Positions 24,740-40,006 of a stretch of 64,000 nucleotides of DNA are shown here, piece after piece. Source of the stretch: Tillandsia leiboldiana (taxonomy: Eukaryota; Streptophyta; Magnoliopsida; Poales; Bromeliaceae). Where the stretch lies: the NCBI GenBank assembly GCA_029204045.2, contig CM055062.1, positions 4,696,648 through 4,760,647 of the forward strand, read 5' to 3'. How positions within the stretch are numbered: the stretch's first letter is position 1; each line of letters begins with the position of its first letter. The notes below the pieces were generated by a model. It did not search any database. It was not told the DNA's origin and was given only the letters and a program-made list of their open reading frames with translations. The position numbers were made by a program, and so were the translations under genes.

Positions 24740-26548
<1,809 letters not shown>

Positions 26549-27217
26549 TCAGGAGTACCCAAGTCTAAGCTCTAAATCCACATCATCCTCCAAATCACTG
26601 CACATTGTGACCTCCATGTCCAATCTCACAACCTCTTCCTTTGCACCGCCATTTTCCTCTATCATGAGATCTTTCGACTGTCGTGCTCCGAAGAATTCCT
26701 TCGCCACTTTGACGGGACTCAGCTCCTTGTGACTCGAGCTCCGAGGTTCTGAAGAAGACACCCGCGGGAATGGTGGCGTGGAGAAATGAGAAAGCGGAGA
26801 GAGCAAGGACGAAAACGTGTAGGTTGTTGGACAGAACTTGGCATCAATATTGGTGGTAGAAAGAGGTGGTGCAAAGTTGAGGTTTGGAATAGGGTTACTA
26901 CCATGATGAAGGGGAAGGTTAGGGCTAGGGTTAGGGTTAGGGTTAGGGTTAGGGTTAAGGTTAGGATTAGGAATTGAGGTATCCCATGGTGGAGATTGCC
27001 TCAACCTAGCCCTATCTCTTCTATGCACATTCATGTGGCCTCCAAGGGCTTGAGCTGATCTAAATTCTCTCTTGCAAAAGCTACAGGTGTATGACCTTGG
27101 AGGCCATGAGAGACCTCCTAACAAGCCACCATAAAGAGGGTCTACCCCTTCTCTTCCTACTTGGTTGTATCTCCATTGCTCATTGTTAGCTCTAGGGCTT
27201 CTACTAAATCTATCCAT
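26549..27217 (-). CDS. SUPERMAN/RABBIT EARS-type single C2H2 zinc-finger repressor
   Basis: An intronless 222-residue nuclear protein. One zinc finger at residues 43-65 (YTCSFCKREFRSAQALGGHM) has Cys45, Cys48, His61 and His65 and the plant-specific QALGGH box, followed by a basic RRDRARLRQ stretch as in SUPERMAN and RBE. The middle carries an Asn-Pro dipeptide run (about residues 83-99). The C-terminus ends DVDLELRLGYS, an LxLxL EAR motif that in this family recruits TOPLESS-type corepressors. I chose ATG 27217; the open frame reaches upstream to a TTG only. The family acts as transcriptional repressors in floral and organ-boundary development and cell proliferation; which member this is cannot be decided here. 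No neighbour gene is close. A 103-bp GA repeat lies about 180 bp upstream. Confidence 0.93.
   Translation of the reverse strand: MDRFSRSPRANNEQWRYNQVGREGVDPLYGGLLGGLSWPPRSYTCSFCKREFRSAQALGGHMNVHRRDRARLRQSPPWDTSIPNPNLNPNPNPNPNPSPNLPLHHGSNPIPNLNFAPPLSTTNIDAKFCPTTYTFSSLLSPLSHFSTPPFPRVSSSEPRSSSHKELSPVKVAKEFFGARQSKDLMIEENGGAKEEVVRLDMEVTMCSDLEDDVDLELRLGYS
26925..26962 (-). repeat. Coding hexanucleotide repeat (TTAGGG-like on the plus strand)
   Basis: The plus strand reads about five gggtta units with variants on either side. On the coding strand it is in frame and encodes the Asn-Pro run of the zinc-finger protein. It resembles a telomere unit but is far too short and is coding. Confidence 0.85.
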
Positions 27218-27392
27218 GGATATGCTTCTCTGTGAACTCAACCTTGAAAGGAACTAGTGCTAGCACTTGAACCTTTAAGGGGACCAACAACTAAATGACC
27301 AACTTTCTAAATACTTTGAAAGTTGTAACTAAAGAAGATGTCAAGTACTTAGTGCTCACTCACCTGAGCAGTACAATCATCATAACATATAT

Positions 27393-31023
<3,631 letters not shown>

Positions 31024-31650
31024 CTCAGTTTATAAACTCGACAGCCGTTCAAAATTGGATTGCCTAGTTTAACGACTTGATGGTCATATTTGAGATTGAG
31101 GTGTTCAATTTAGTGACTTGACGGTCTATTTGATTTTAAGATGCTCAGTTTAACGACATGACGGTCGGTCAAAACTAGGTTGCCTATTTTAATGACTTGG
31201 TGGTCATATTTGAGGTTGAGGTGCTCAGTTTAGCGACTTGGTGATCGAATTGATTTTGAGATGCTCAATTTCACGACATGGCGGTCAATTTGAATTTTGG
31301 TTGTTTAGTTTAATGACTCTGTGGCCATTTGAATTTGATTTGTTTAGTTTAACGACTTTGCAATCTTTTGAATTTGGGTTATTTAGTTTAGCAATTTTGC
31401 GGTCATTTGAATTTGGCTATGAGTCGATTGAGTTGACTCAGCCGATTCATTTGAATTTGGGTTGTTTAGTTTAACGACTTTCCGATCATTTGAATTTGGC
31501 TTATGAGTCAATTAAGTTGACTCACTTAATTCATTTGAATTTGGACTGTTTAATTTAACGACTTTACGGTCGTTTGAATTTGTCTTATAAGTCTTTTAAG
31601 TTGACTCAGCCAATTCATTTGAAGTCAGCTTGGTTTGAGCTTTTGATTTG
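31024..31650. repeat. 40-bp minisatellite with higher-order structure
   Basis: Units start at 31024, 31064, 31104, 31144, 31184, 31224 and 31264, exactly 40 bp apart, with consensus like ctcagtttaacgacttgacg followed by gtc.tttga...ttg. Units 1/4, 2/5 and 3/6 are most alike, giving a 120-bp higher-order repeat. Later units shorten to 39 bp and then alternate with a 43-bp block containing gagtcaattaagttgactca, giving units of about 83 bp. Confidence 0.9.
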
Positions 31651-33308
31651 TTTTAGTTCAGGCATAGCTGGTTAGCTTGTTTTGGATCATTTTTGAAGCT
31701 TGGTTTGAATTTTTGTTTAGGTTGGGTTCAAATTGAATTGGTTTGAAACTTTTGTATTTGATTTGGGTTGAGTTGCCTTAAGCTTTCGCTCGGTTTGCCC
31801 CTTTTCAATTTGGTTTTGATCAAAGCGTTATAGTTTAATTTAGGACCCTTTGAGATATGGTCTAAGTCGAAACCTTATGACTTAATTCAAGCCCTTTTGA
31901 ACTTGATTTGGGTCGAGCCCTTATGGTTCGGCTCAACTTGGGCTCTTTTGTAGTTCAATTTGGTTCGGATCGTAATCTTATGGTTTGATTCGAGATACAT
32001 TTGAGTTTGATTCGGGTTGAGTCACCTTAGGGTTCGGCTCAACTAGGAACCCCTTGCATTTGGTTTGGCTTGAACTTTTGTGATTTGGTTCAAAATCCGT
32101 TTGAGTTTGATTTGAGTCACTTTTTTTGCAGTTTGGTTCAGACCCCTTTGATTTCGATTTGGGGTCAAGTTGGTTGTTGAAGTGACATATGGTTTAGTCC
32201 AGATTCGATTTCAGTTGAATCGGCTTACGGTTTGGCTCCGCTTGGCACATTCCTATGATAGTTCAATTTGGGTTAGACCGGTTTGTACGTAGTTCAAATT
32301 GAATCCTTTATGGTTCGGTTTAAGTCGAACCAGCTTGTGGTTTGATTTGGTTCGGCTCAAACCTCCTGTAGTTCGGTTCGAGTCGAACTAGCTTGTAGTT
32401 CAATTCGGCGTAGCTTGGACTTTCTGTGGTTCTGTTTAGATTGAACCGACTTCGATTCAAGTTAAATCCTTTGTGGCTCAGTGTTGGTTGAATTGGCTTG
32501 TAGTTTAGTATGACTTGGCTCGGTCCTTATGTGATTCCGTTCAGGTTGAACTGCCTTGTAATCTCGTTCGGCTTGGCTTGGGCCTCCTGTGGTTTTGTTT
32601 GGATTGAACCGATCTCAATTCAAGTTGATTCGTTTATAGTTTGGTTTAAGTCGAACTGCCTTGTGGTTCGGTTTGGTTCGAAGCTCATGTGATTTGGTTT
32701 GGATTGATCCAGTTTGTAACTGGGATCTCTAGTTAATCGGCTTCGCTTTATGTCGAATCCTTTGCGGCTCGGTTTAGGTCAAACCGACTTGTGGTTTGAT
32801 GTGGTTTGATTTGGAACCGGTTTATAGCTCGAACCTCCTGTAGTTCGCTCTTGTGATTCAATTTAGGTTGAACCTGCTTAGCTTCAACTTGAATCTTTTA
32901 TGGTTTGGTTTAGGTCGAACCGGTTTGTATTTTGGTTCGACTTGGCTCGGTCCTCCTGTGATTCAATTCAGGTTGAACCAACTAGTAACCCACACCTCCT
33001 TTGGTTGTATTTGGGTTTAACCTGCTTTGATTTAAGTTGAATCCTTTATGGTTCAGTTTAGGTCGAATCGGCTTGTAGGTTGGTTTAGTTCACCATTTTG
33101 GATTCGATTCACTACGTAGATCCACTAACTTGGATTCAATTTATCGTTGATTGTCAACATGACCTTCCGTCAACTTGGGTTCAGTTTGCCACCTTGGGTT
33201 TATTTTGAATTCAGTCTACTATTTTGCATTTGGTTCATTATTTGAAACTTGGTTGACCATTATAGGTTCAAGCCTCGGTTCACATATTCAGTTAGATTCA
33301 TCATTATC
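31651..33308. repeat. Degenerate tandem array, ggttcg/gaacc-rich
   Basis: A strongly G+T-biased block of imperfect units of about 47-60 bp built from ggttcggtttaggtcgaacc and cttgtggttcgacttggctc motifs. It is interrupted at 33308 by a solo LTR and resumes at 36127 (see the separate entry). There is no coding potential. Confidence 0.75.
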
Positions 33309-36121
33309 TGTGGTGACCCGAATCTCCGTGTTACTTGATTGTGTGGTCGGCAGAGTGAAAACACCTATTTTTGGTGCATTGAATGCGTTGCGCGTCAAAC
33401 GGACGCGAGAAACGGACTCAGCGCGCGAAATCGAGGAAATTCGAATTTCAGGTTTTGGGTCGAATTCGAGCGCCCGAATCTATGTTCCGGGCGCCCAAAT
33501 GTTCGATGCACTGCACCGCGACCACGGACCCGCGGGCGCGCCACGCGTCGCAGCATGGTTGGTCAACGCTGGATCATTGTCACCGCAGGAGAGGCCGACA
33601 GAGGAACACGCGGCGTGCGCCCATTGGCGCGGCGCACGCACGGGGCAGGCGCCGCGCAGATTCCCCGTACGGGGGACACGCGTCGCCGCGCCATTCGCCA
33701 GCGCCACCTACCCCCGCTTCGTGACGTGGCACGATCTGGGCCGTCCATCCGGGATTCGGGCACACGCCGGATTAGCGACACGTGTCCGGGCGCTCGTCGG
33801 AAGGCAACCCTGAGAGGTTTCAGGCGCTCGAAAGTTTCCTGGACTATAAATAGGTCCTTTCCTACTCCCTTGTAGCTCTTTTGGGACTTAGCTTTTGGAG
33901 AGCTCTTGTAGAGGATAAGTCTTCCACCTCTTCTTCATCTCCACCACTATTGAAGGATCCAAGGGAGCTTTTACATCTTCTTCCTCAAGTTGGGGAGCTC
34001 CACCATTTTTGTTGTTTTCAGCCAACTCCAATCGCAGTTCAATGCAAGGCCTCTACAGGACAAACCCCTTGGAGTTTTTGGCTGATTTTTGATTCAGAAT
34101 CTTCACGAGAGGTAGGCCTACAACTTTGATAACAATCACTCCTTCCAGATCTTGAGTTTTCATGGGGGTTTTTATTCCATCTCTGGAGCCTTCGTTCACA
34201 TAGTAGAGTTTTGAACAGCACATAGTATTATGAATTTTCTTTGTGATTTGTGCATAGATTTTGGAGTTTCAAGGCTTGATTTGCATCTACTCTCGTAGAG
34301 AAACGCATTGGTACTCTTCTTGCTCGATTTGGAGTTTGTTTGCCCAGATAATTTTATTGATCTTTTAGATTTTGCGATAATGTTTGCAGCAGAATTCTGT
34401 TTTGGTGTTGTTTTGATGTATGGACTTTGGGGATGCAGATTTTGTTGTGATTCTTGGTTATTTTTGGGATTTTAAAATTTGGCCTTTTGGATTGGTCTCC
34501 ACACTTCATTTTAATACATGCTAAAATTCCAATGCAATTTTGGACAGCATTGAACACTTTGGATAATTTGATAATTAAGGGCACATTAAGATGGATTTTT
34601 GAGACTTCGGGGATAATCCTTGGACAGAGGAAGACTTGGAAATTCTGGTTGGAGCTTTCATTTGAGGTATAATATGCAGAATTTAATTCTATCTTCAAAA
34701 TAGTTGTTTGCTAAATTTTTTTCGAGAATTTTGCGCAGCAGTTAATGATTTGATGATTGCGCTCAATCCGACAATGATCTCCGGGTGATCCTTGGTGCAT
34801 TGGACTCGTAAGAGGCAGGGGATCGTGCACGCCGAGTTTCAACACGATCGGACTTCGGATCGTCAAGTTTTCAGATGGGTTGTTGAGTACCTCAAATCTA
34901 CAATTTACCCACTTAGCCTATCAGAATTCAGCATGACTTAGTTTGATTGTTGCTTCACCATCCCTATGTAAATCATGCTTGAATGGATTATCTTGGTTGA
35001 TTCTTGGCCTATCTATGTGAGAGTAGTTAATTGGGTTATGGGAGAATGGCTTAGGTGAGAATGGCTTACTACGGTTTATGTGAGAATGACTTATATTGAT
35101 GGTTCTTAGTTTATTCATGTGAAGATGATTGTTGTTGATAGTTTCTAACTATTCTTTGTGAGACTAAGTATTGTTGTTAATTTTTACTCTATCCTATATG
35201 AGAACAATTATACTTGATGATCTTCATTCCACCTTAAATGACAACGAATGCATACTTATATGGGCATCTAGATAGGCCACCTTTTATCGCTACACTATCA
35301 TGTTGGAAATTGACTTATGAGAAAATTTATTATTGTTCCATTTTTTCTCCTTCTTATATATAGATATATGATTTATGTTGCTCTGGGTTTGAGCATGGGT
35401 TTGGGATAATGTAGTCGAGATTATCGAGTCGGGGTGGGCTTGCACCAGATTTGACTCGCGAGTTAGCTTGGCCACCGTGGATTTTGGGCGGTTTGGCCGG
35501 TCGTTGATTTGGCATCAAGTTAGGGCTGAAATTTTTATTAGTGGATATAGTCTTCCACTTTGAGCATAGCCGTGACTAAGTCCTGCTATAATTGAGATAC
35601 ATTTAATTGGGTTACTTTCCTCGTGTGGGTAGCTCCCCTCGAGTGCCACTCCGGAGTAGGCGGCAGGACGGGACAGTGAGTGGTGGGCAGTGAGTGCCAG
35701 TCAGTTAGTTGTTATATCGGACAGTGAGTGTTGGTCAATTATAGGATACTTGAGTTCGTTTTTCACATCGTAGGGACACGATTGTGATGGCAGGGCAGGC
35801 GGTGTTCGAGTTGTCTAGCTCGAATTGATTGGGTTTTATCTCGGCAATTATTTCACTGATGCATACATAATCTCGTCATCATACATTATAGTATTAGATA
35901 CATAGTAGTGATAGTTTCTTTTACCCGCAAATTTATTTACAGTTTTACTTTACAATTTCAGTCTGAGATGGTTTAGTTTTTAGTTTCAGCTCTATACTTG
36001 TGTTATTTTATGTTTATCTTATATCTGAGAAGGTTTTAGCACTTCGTGTACGCGAAAAATTTTGTGTGCACGGCGGATCTGTAGACGAGTCCGGGTTCTG
36101 GTTTACCCGCGGGGCGTGACA
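33309..36121 (+). mobile_element. Solo LTR, 2,813 bp
   Basis: tgtggtgacccgaatctccg at the left, cccgcggggcgtgaca at the right, perfect target duplication ttatc (33304-33308, 36122-36126). Inside is a GC-rich block 33400-33800 with CACGTG at 33779, and a TATA-like tataaata at 33845. It contains gcatctagataggccaccttt (about 35263), shared with the solo LTR at 40007-43626. No interior domain remains. Confidence 0.92.
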
Positions 36122-36126
36122 TTATC

Positions 36127-36480
36127 GATTCAGTTTACCACCATGGGTTCATTTTGTCGTCTTAGATTTGGCTTACCTTTGGTTCACCGTAGTGGATGTG
36201 GTTCACCGCCTTGGATTTGACCTTTAGTGCACAATTTTGGGTTTGGTTCAATGGCTAGTATGTGGTTTAACATTTGGGTTTGTTTCACTGTAAGGAGTTC
36301 GGCTCACCTTCTTAGATTTGGTTCGCCGACTTGGGCTTAATTTATTTGTGATCCATCATTTGCGTGATCTGCCATCAATATGGGTTTGGTCCATGTTGAG
36401 TTTGTATCCAAACTAGTTTGACTGAGGCTCGGCTTCTACTTGTTTATTTTCTCTTTTTTTTTTTAAGTTCAAATTAAACT
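36127..36480. repeat. Continuation of the degenerate tandem array
   Basis: ttcaccgtagtggatgtggttcaccgccttgg-like units continue those at 33070-33300 (ggttcagtttgccaccttgg). Deleting the solo LTR and one target duplication makes the array continuous. Confidence 0.75.
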
Positions 36481-36529
36481 CATGCTTATGTTGGGTTGGG
36501 TTCAAACCAAGCATTCATGCAGTCGATTT

Positions 36530-37340
36530 GATTTAACTAAACCAGATCAAGCCTATCACGAAAATGGTGATTTGGTCTAACGAACCGTGTCAAGCCTATT
36601 GCGAAGACGGCGACCCGGTTTAAGCAAAACCCAAATCAAGCCTATCACGAAGATAGTGATTTGACTGAGTCGAGCAATGCCTATCACAAAAACGATGTAT
36701 GGATTAAATTATGCCTATCACGAAGATGGCAATTTTATTGAGTCGAGACATGCCTATCACAAAGATGGCATATGATTCGAACAGTGTCTATCACGAAGAA
36801 GGCGATTTGATTGAGTCGAGCAGTGCCTATAATAAAGAAGGCATATGGCTCAAACCGTGCCTATCATGAAGATGACGATTTGATTGAGTCGAGCCGTGTC
36901 TATCACAAAGATGACGTATAGTTCGAACAGTGCTTATCATGAATATGGCAATTTGATCGAGCCGAGCTATGTCTATCATGAAGATGGCGTATAGTTCAAA
37001 CAGTGCCTATCATAAAGATGGCGATTTGATTGAGTCGAGTCGTGCTTATTATGATGATGGCGTATGCCTCGAACCGTGCCTATCACGAAGATAATAGATA
37101 GTTTGATCTAGTTTTATTATTATTAAATTTTTTTTGAATATAAATTTGAGCATGTCGAGCCTATCACGAAGATGGCCGCACAATCAAATCAGTTGGAGTA
37201 CTGTTGTCACATTGTTGGCACACATATAGATCGTAGTCATGATAGCGGAAGCGATATTAGGGAGATAGATGTTTAGTGAATATACGTGCACGGTGTAGTA
37301 ACAATCCAATGCCGGATTTGATCGGTCGAGCCTATCACGA
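36530..37340. repeat. 73-bp dimeric minisatellite
   Basis: Alternating units of about 39 bp (tgcctatcacgaagatggcg + atttgattgagtcgagc) and about 34 bp (tgcctatcacaaagatggca + tatggttcgaacag). At least seven dimers are recognisable between 36640 and 37110, with looser copies at both ends (36565-36640, 37155-37345). It is not a multiple of three and has stops in all frames, so not coding. Confidence 0.88.
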
Positions 37341-37589
37341 AGATAGTCAAATGATCAAATCGACAAGAGAATCACTACTATACCATTTGCGTACATACAC
37401 CAAGCCGCCCGCTGTCGTCATGGTGGCGGGATAGTCTTGGGGTTGTCGTTGTCACCACCGTCAAAGAAGAGAGAAGAGGTCATGATACCTCCTCGTACGT
37501 CATTTTTGTCGTCATCATCATCACCGCCATCTTTTTTTTTTCTCTCTTTTTTTTCTTTACTTTTTTTTTTAGTTGGTCTGAGGGAGAAG

Positions 37590-37962
37590 GATCCACGCCA
37601 CTCCAATGTAGGGGTAATCGACATTTGCGTCCATACAACACTTCAAACGGAGCCCTCTAAATTCTCGCTTGATAGCTGTTATTGTACGCGAACTCAGCTA
37701 ATCCCAGGTGTCGATACCACCCTCAAAAATTTAGGATACAAGCTCTCAGCATATCCTCCAGTATCTGAATGATCCGCTTTGGCTGTCCATCGGTCTGTTG
37801 GTGAAATACAGTACTGAAATAGAGCTTGGGTCCCAAGGTCCTCAGTAAACTCCTCCAAAAATGTGAAACGAATCTTGGGTCCTGATTTAAAACTATTAAA
37901 ATGGGCACTCCATGTAACGTTACCATCTCATCCAAATATATCTACGCGAGCCACTCTAATCG
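37590..37962 (-). pseudogene. Ty3/gypsy integrase fragment (minus strand)
   Basis: The minus frame reads YLDEMVTLHGVPILIV, then HQQTDGQPKRIIQILEDMLR and, past stops, LAEFAYNNSYQA and FEVLYGRKCR. This is the C-terminal half of a gypsy integrase core. The residue that is normally the catalytic Glu (in GQSERTIQ) is Lys here. The frame contains stops and ends at about 37963 where another repeat begins. Confidence 0.85.
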
Positions 37963-40006
37963 TTGAAAAAAAAAGGTGACATTTTATGCACAGTTTCACG
38001 CAAAATTTTACAGAGAAGTGCTTGTGCGCATTCTACACATACTATGGAGGACTTAATGTTAATTAAAGGTGTTTGAGGGGTTAATGTGCAATTGTACTTA
38101 ATATTACTTAATGTAATTTAGGGTTTAATTAACCCTAATCTGCACCCTTTCCTCACCTCAGCCCCACAACCGCCTTAAGACCCTCCCTTACCTGCGCCGC
38201 TACCACCCCGACCGCTGGTGACCATGCTCCGACCAACGAAACTCCGGCCAACCCTTTTCAAGTCCACAAACCATCTACCTCTCTACTTCTCACACCATCT
38301 TGGCCCGAGTGTCCTTTCTCTGGTGGTTGCGCCGCCCCAGACCCACGCCGCCAGCACCCCAGGGTTCCGACGACCCTCCTACGTGCAACCCCTGTGTCGT
38401 CGTGCGCCCCTATGCCCTTGGAGCTTCTCTAAAGCAGTTTAAGGCAAGCTTGGCCGCAGCTTGTTGCCCTGCTGCCACTGCCACTCCCACTCCATGCCGT
38501 TACCGTCAGTACTGGAGGACACCAGAGGACCCTCCGACGCCACCCTAACTTTCCCTGGCTATCCCCTTACCATAACCCTTCATCTGAACCAGAGATCACC
38601 TTGATCTTGGCCGCAGCTCCAGATCCGCCGCCTCCAGCCGCCGACCACTACTCCCTCCAACCTTTTCTCGTCGGGCACGACTCCCCTTGGTTGGCGTGCA
38701 TGCTCCCTAGTCATTAGAACTTGAGAAAAGGCTAGTGTTGCTTTGAGTTGCCCGAGCTAAGGTTGATTTGGGCCGGATTCCCTATTTCGGCCAGATCCAA
38801 CGCTGGTGACCTCCTAGAATGTGAGCACGGTCATCTTGATCCCTGCGAGCACCCATGCTCACCTTCATTGCAGTATAAGGGGCACCAGATTCTATATTCC
38901 ACTAAGACGCTCCCTTGAGCTTTGGAAACTAAAGTTCACGTAACCCTAGTGTGCTCTTCGGTGACTGTTTGCACTTCGTATAGTAAGCATGGGTTTTAGA
39001 AAATCGGGACTTGTCGGGCTACACTTCTGGTTGGATTTTGAAGTGCAGAAATTGCGATAACATGCTTAAAACCCTATTTTTCTTATATATTAATTCAAAT
39101 AATGAAATGTATAAGGATTTAAATATAAATTGAGCATGTGGGTTGCCTCAGACAACGTGAACCAACTGCGTGTGACCTCTGGATTGATTGTCCTAGGTCC
39201 GATCGCTTTTACAGAGCTTAAATACGGCTTTAGTGCGATTATCGGCCAAATCGGCCGATCGATCGCGGTTTCGGTTCGGGATTCACCAACATGAATGCCT
39301 TGTTTTAGTTGTCGAGCCTTCTTGGCTGGTTTCTCTCGTTGTCTCGTGTGTCCTGAGACAACATGAGGATTTATGGTGGGTTCTAGAGCTGCAAACGATA
39401 TTTTCGAAAACCTGGTGTAGTTCAGTTTACGTCACACACATTATTCACATTGTTTTTATGTGTTGCTACCCAAACACCCAAATCAATGCATCGGGGCAGC
39501 AAGTAGTTTTTGGTGAGTATTGGTACTCTTCGGGACACTTCGTGGGTTTCGAAAGTTTTTCAGTGTGTTGCCAAAACTTTTAGCGGGTTTCGGGAGTCAT
39601 ACCAATTGCCCAGATGGTTCTCGGAACGTGAGTTAGGTGATTTTGAGTCACTTAGGGTGTCTCATATTGTGAAGTAGTTTATGACTCTATAGGATTTTTC
39701 GTAGATTCAGGCGATTTGTAGGAGCATCTTTGGAGTTATAGGTACTACTTCGGATTATAGGTGAGTACTTCAATCCGAAGTCGAAAAAGTAGTGCCTAAT
39801 CAGCGAATTCCTTCCCTATTATCTCTCTGGATTATATGATATCTGCTGAGTACTCCGTTCACCACTAGATTTCATAGCTTGTTTGCTCTACACTTGTTGA
39901 TTATCTCTGTTCATCATAATTTAGTTGTAGAATGGTATTCCGTTGTTGATTTGATGCTATTATAAGAATAGTATACTTTATTGACCTTATGGACGGTGAA
40001 ACTAGG

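Noticed and set aside
26920..26965. Interstitial telomere
   Set aside because: Too short, inside a coding frame, and hexameric rather than the usual plant heptamer.
31238..31474. Open frame coding a 13-residue repeat (FEFGLFSL-type)
   Set aside because: It follows from minisatellite units that are 39 bp here; the neighbouring 40-bp units break the frame.
36640..37120. CRISPR-like array
   Set aside because: Regular spacing is due to a dimeric minisatellite whose 'spacers' are themselves repeated; the genome is plant nuclear.
37418..37624. Lys/Asp-rich open frame
   Set aside because: It arises from ct/tcatca simple sequence next to a gypsy remnant; no protein family.
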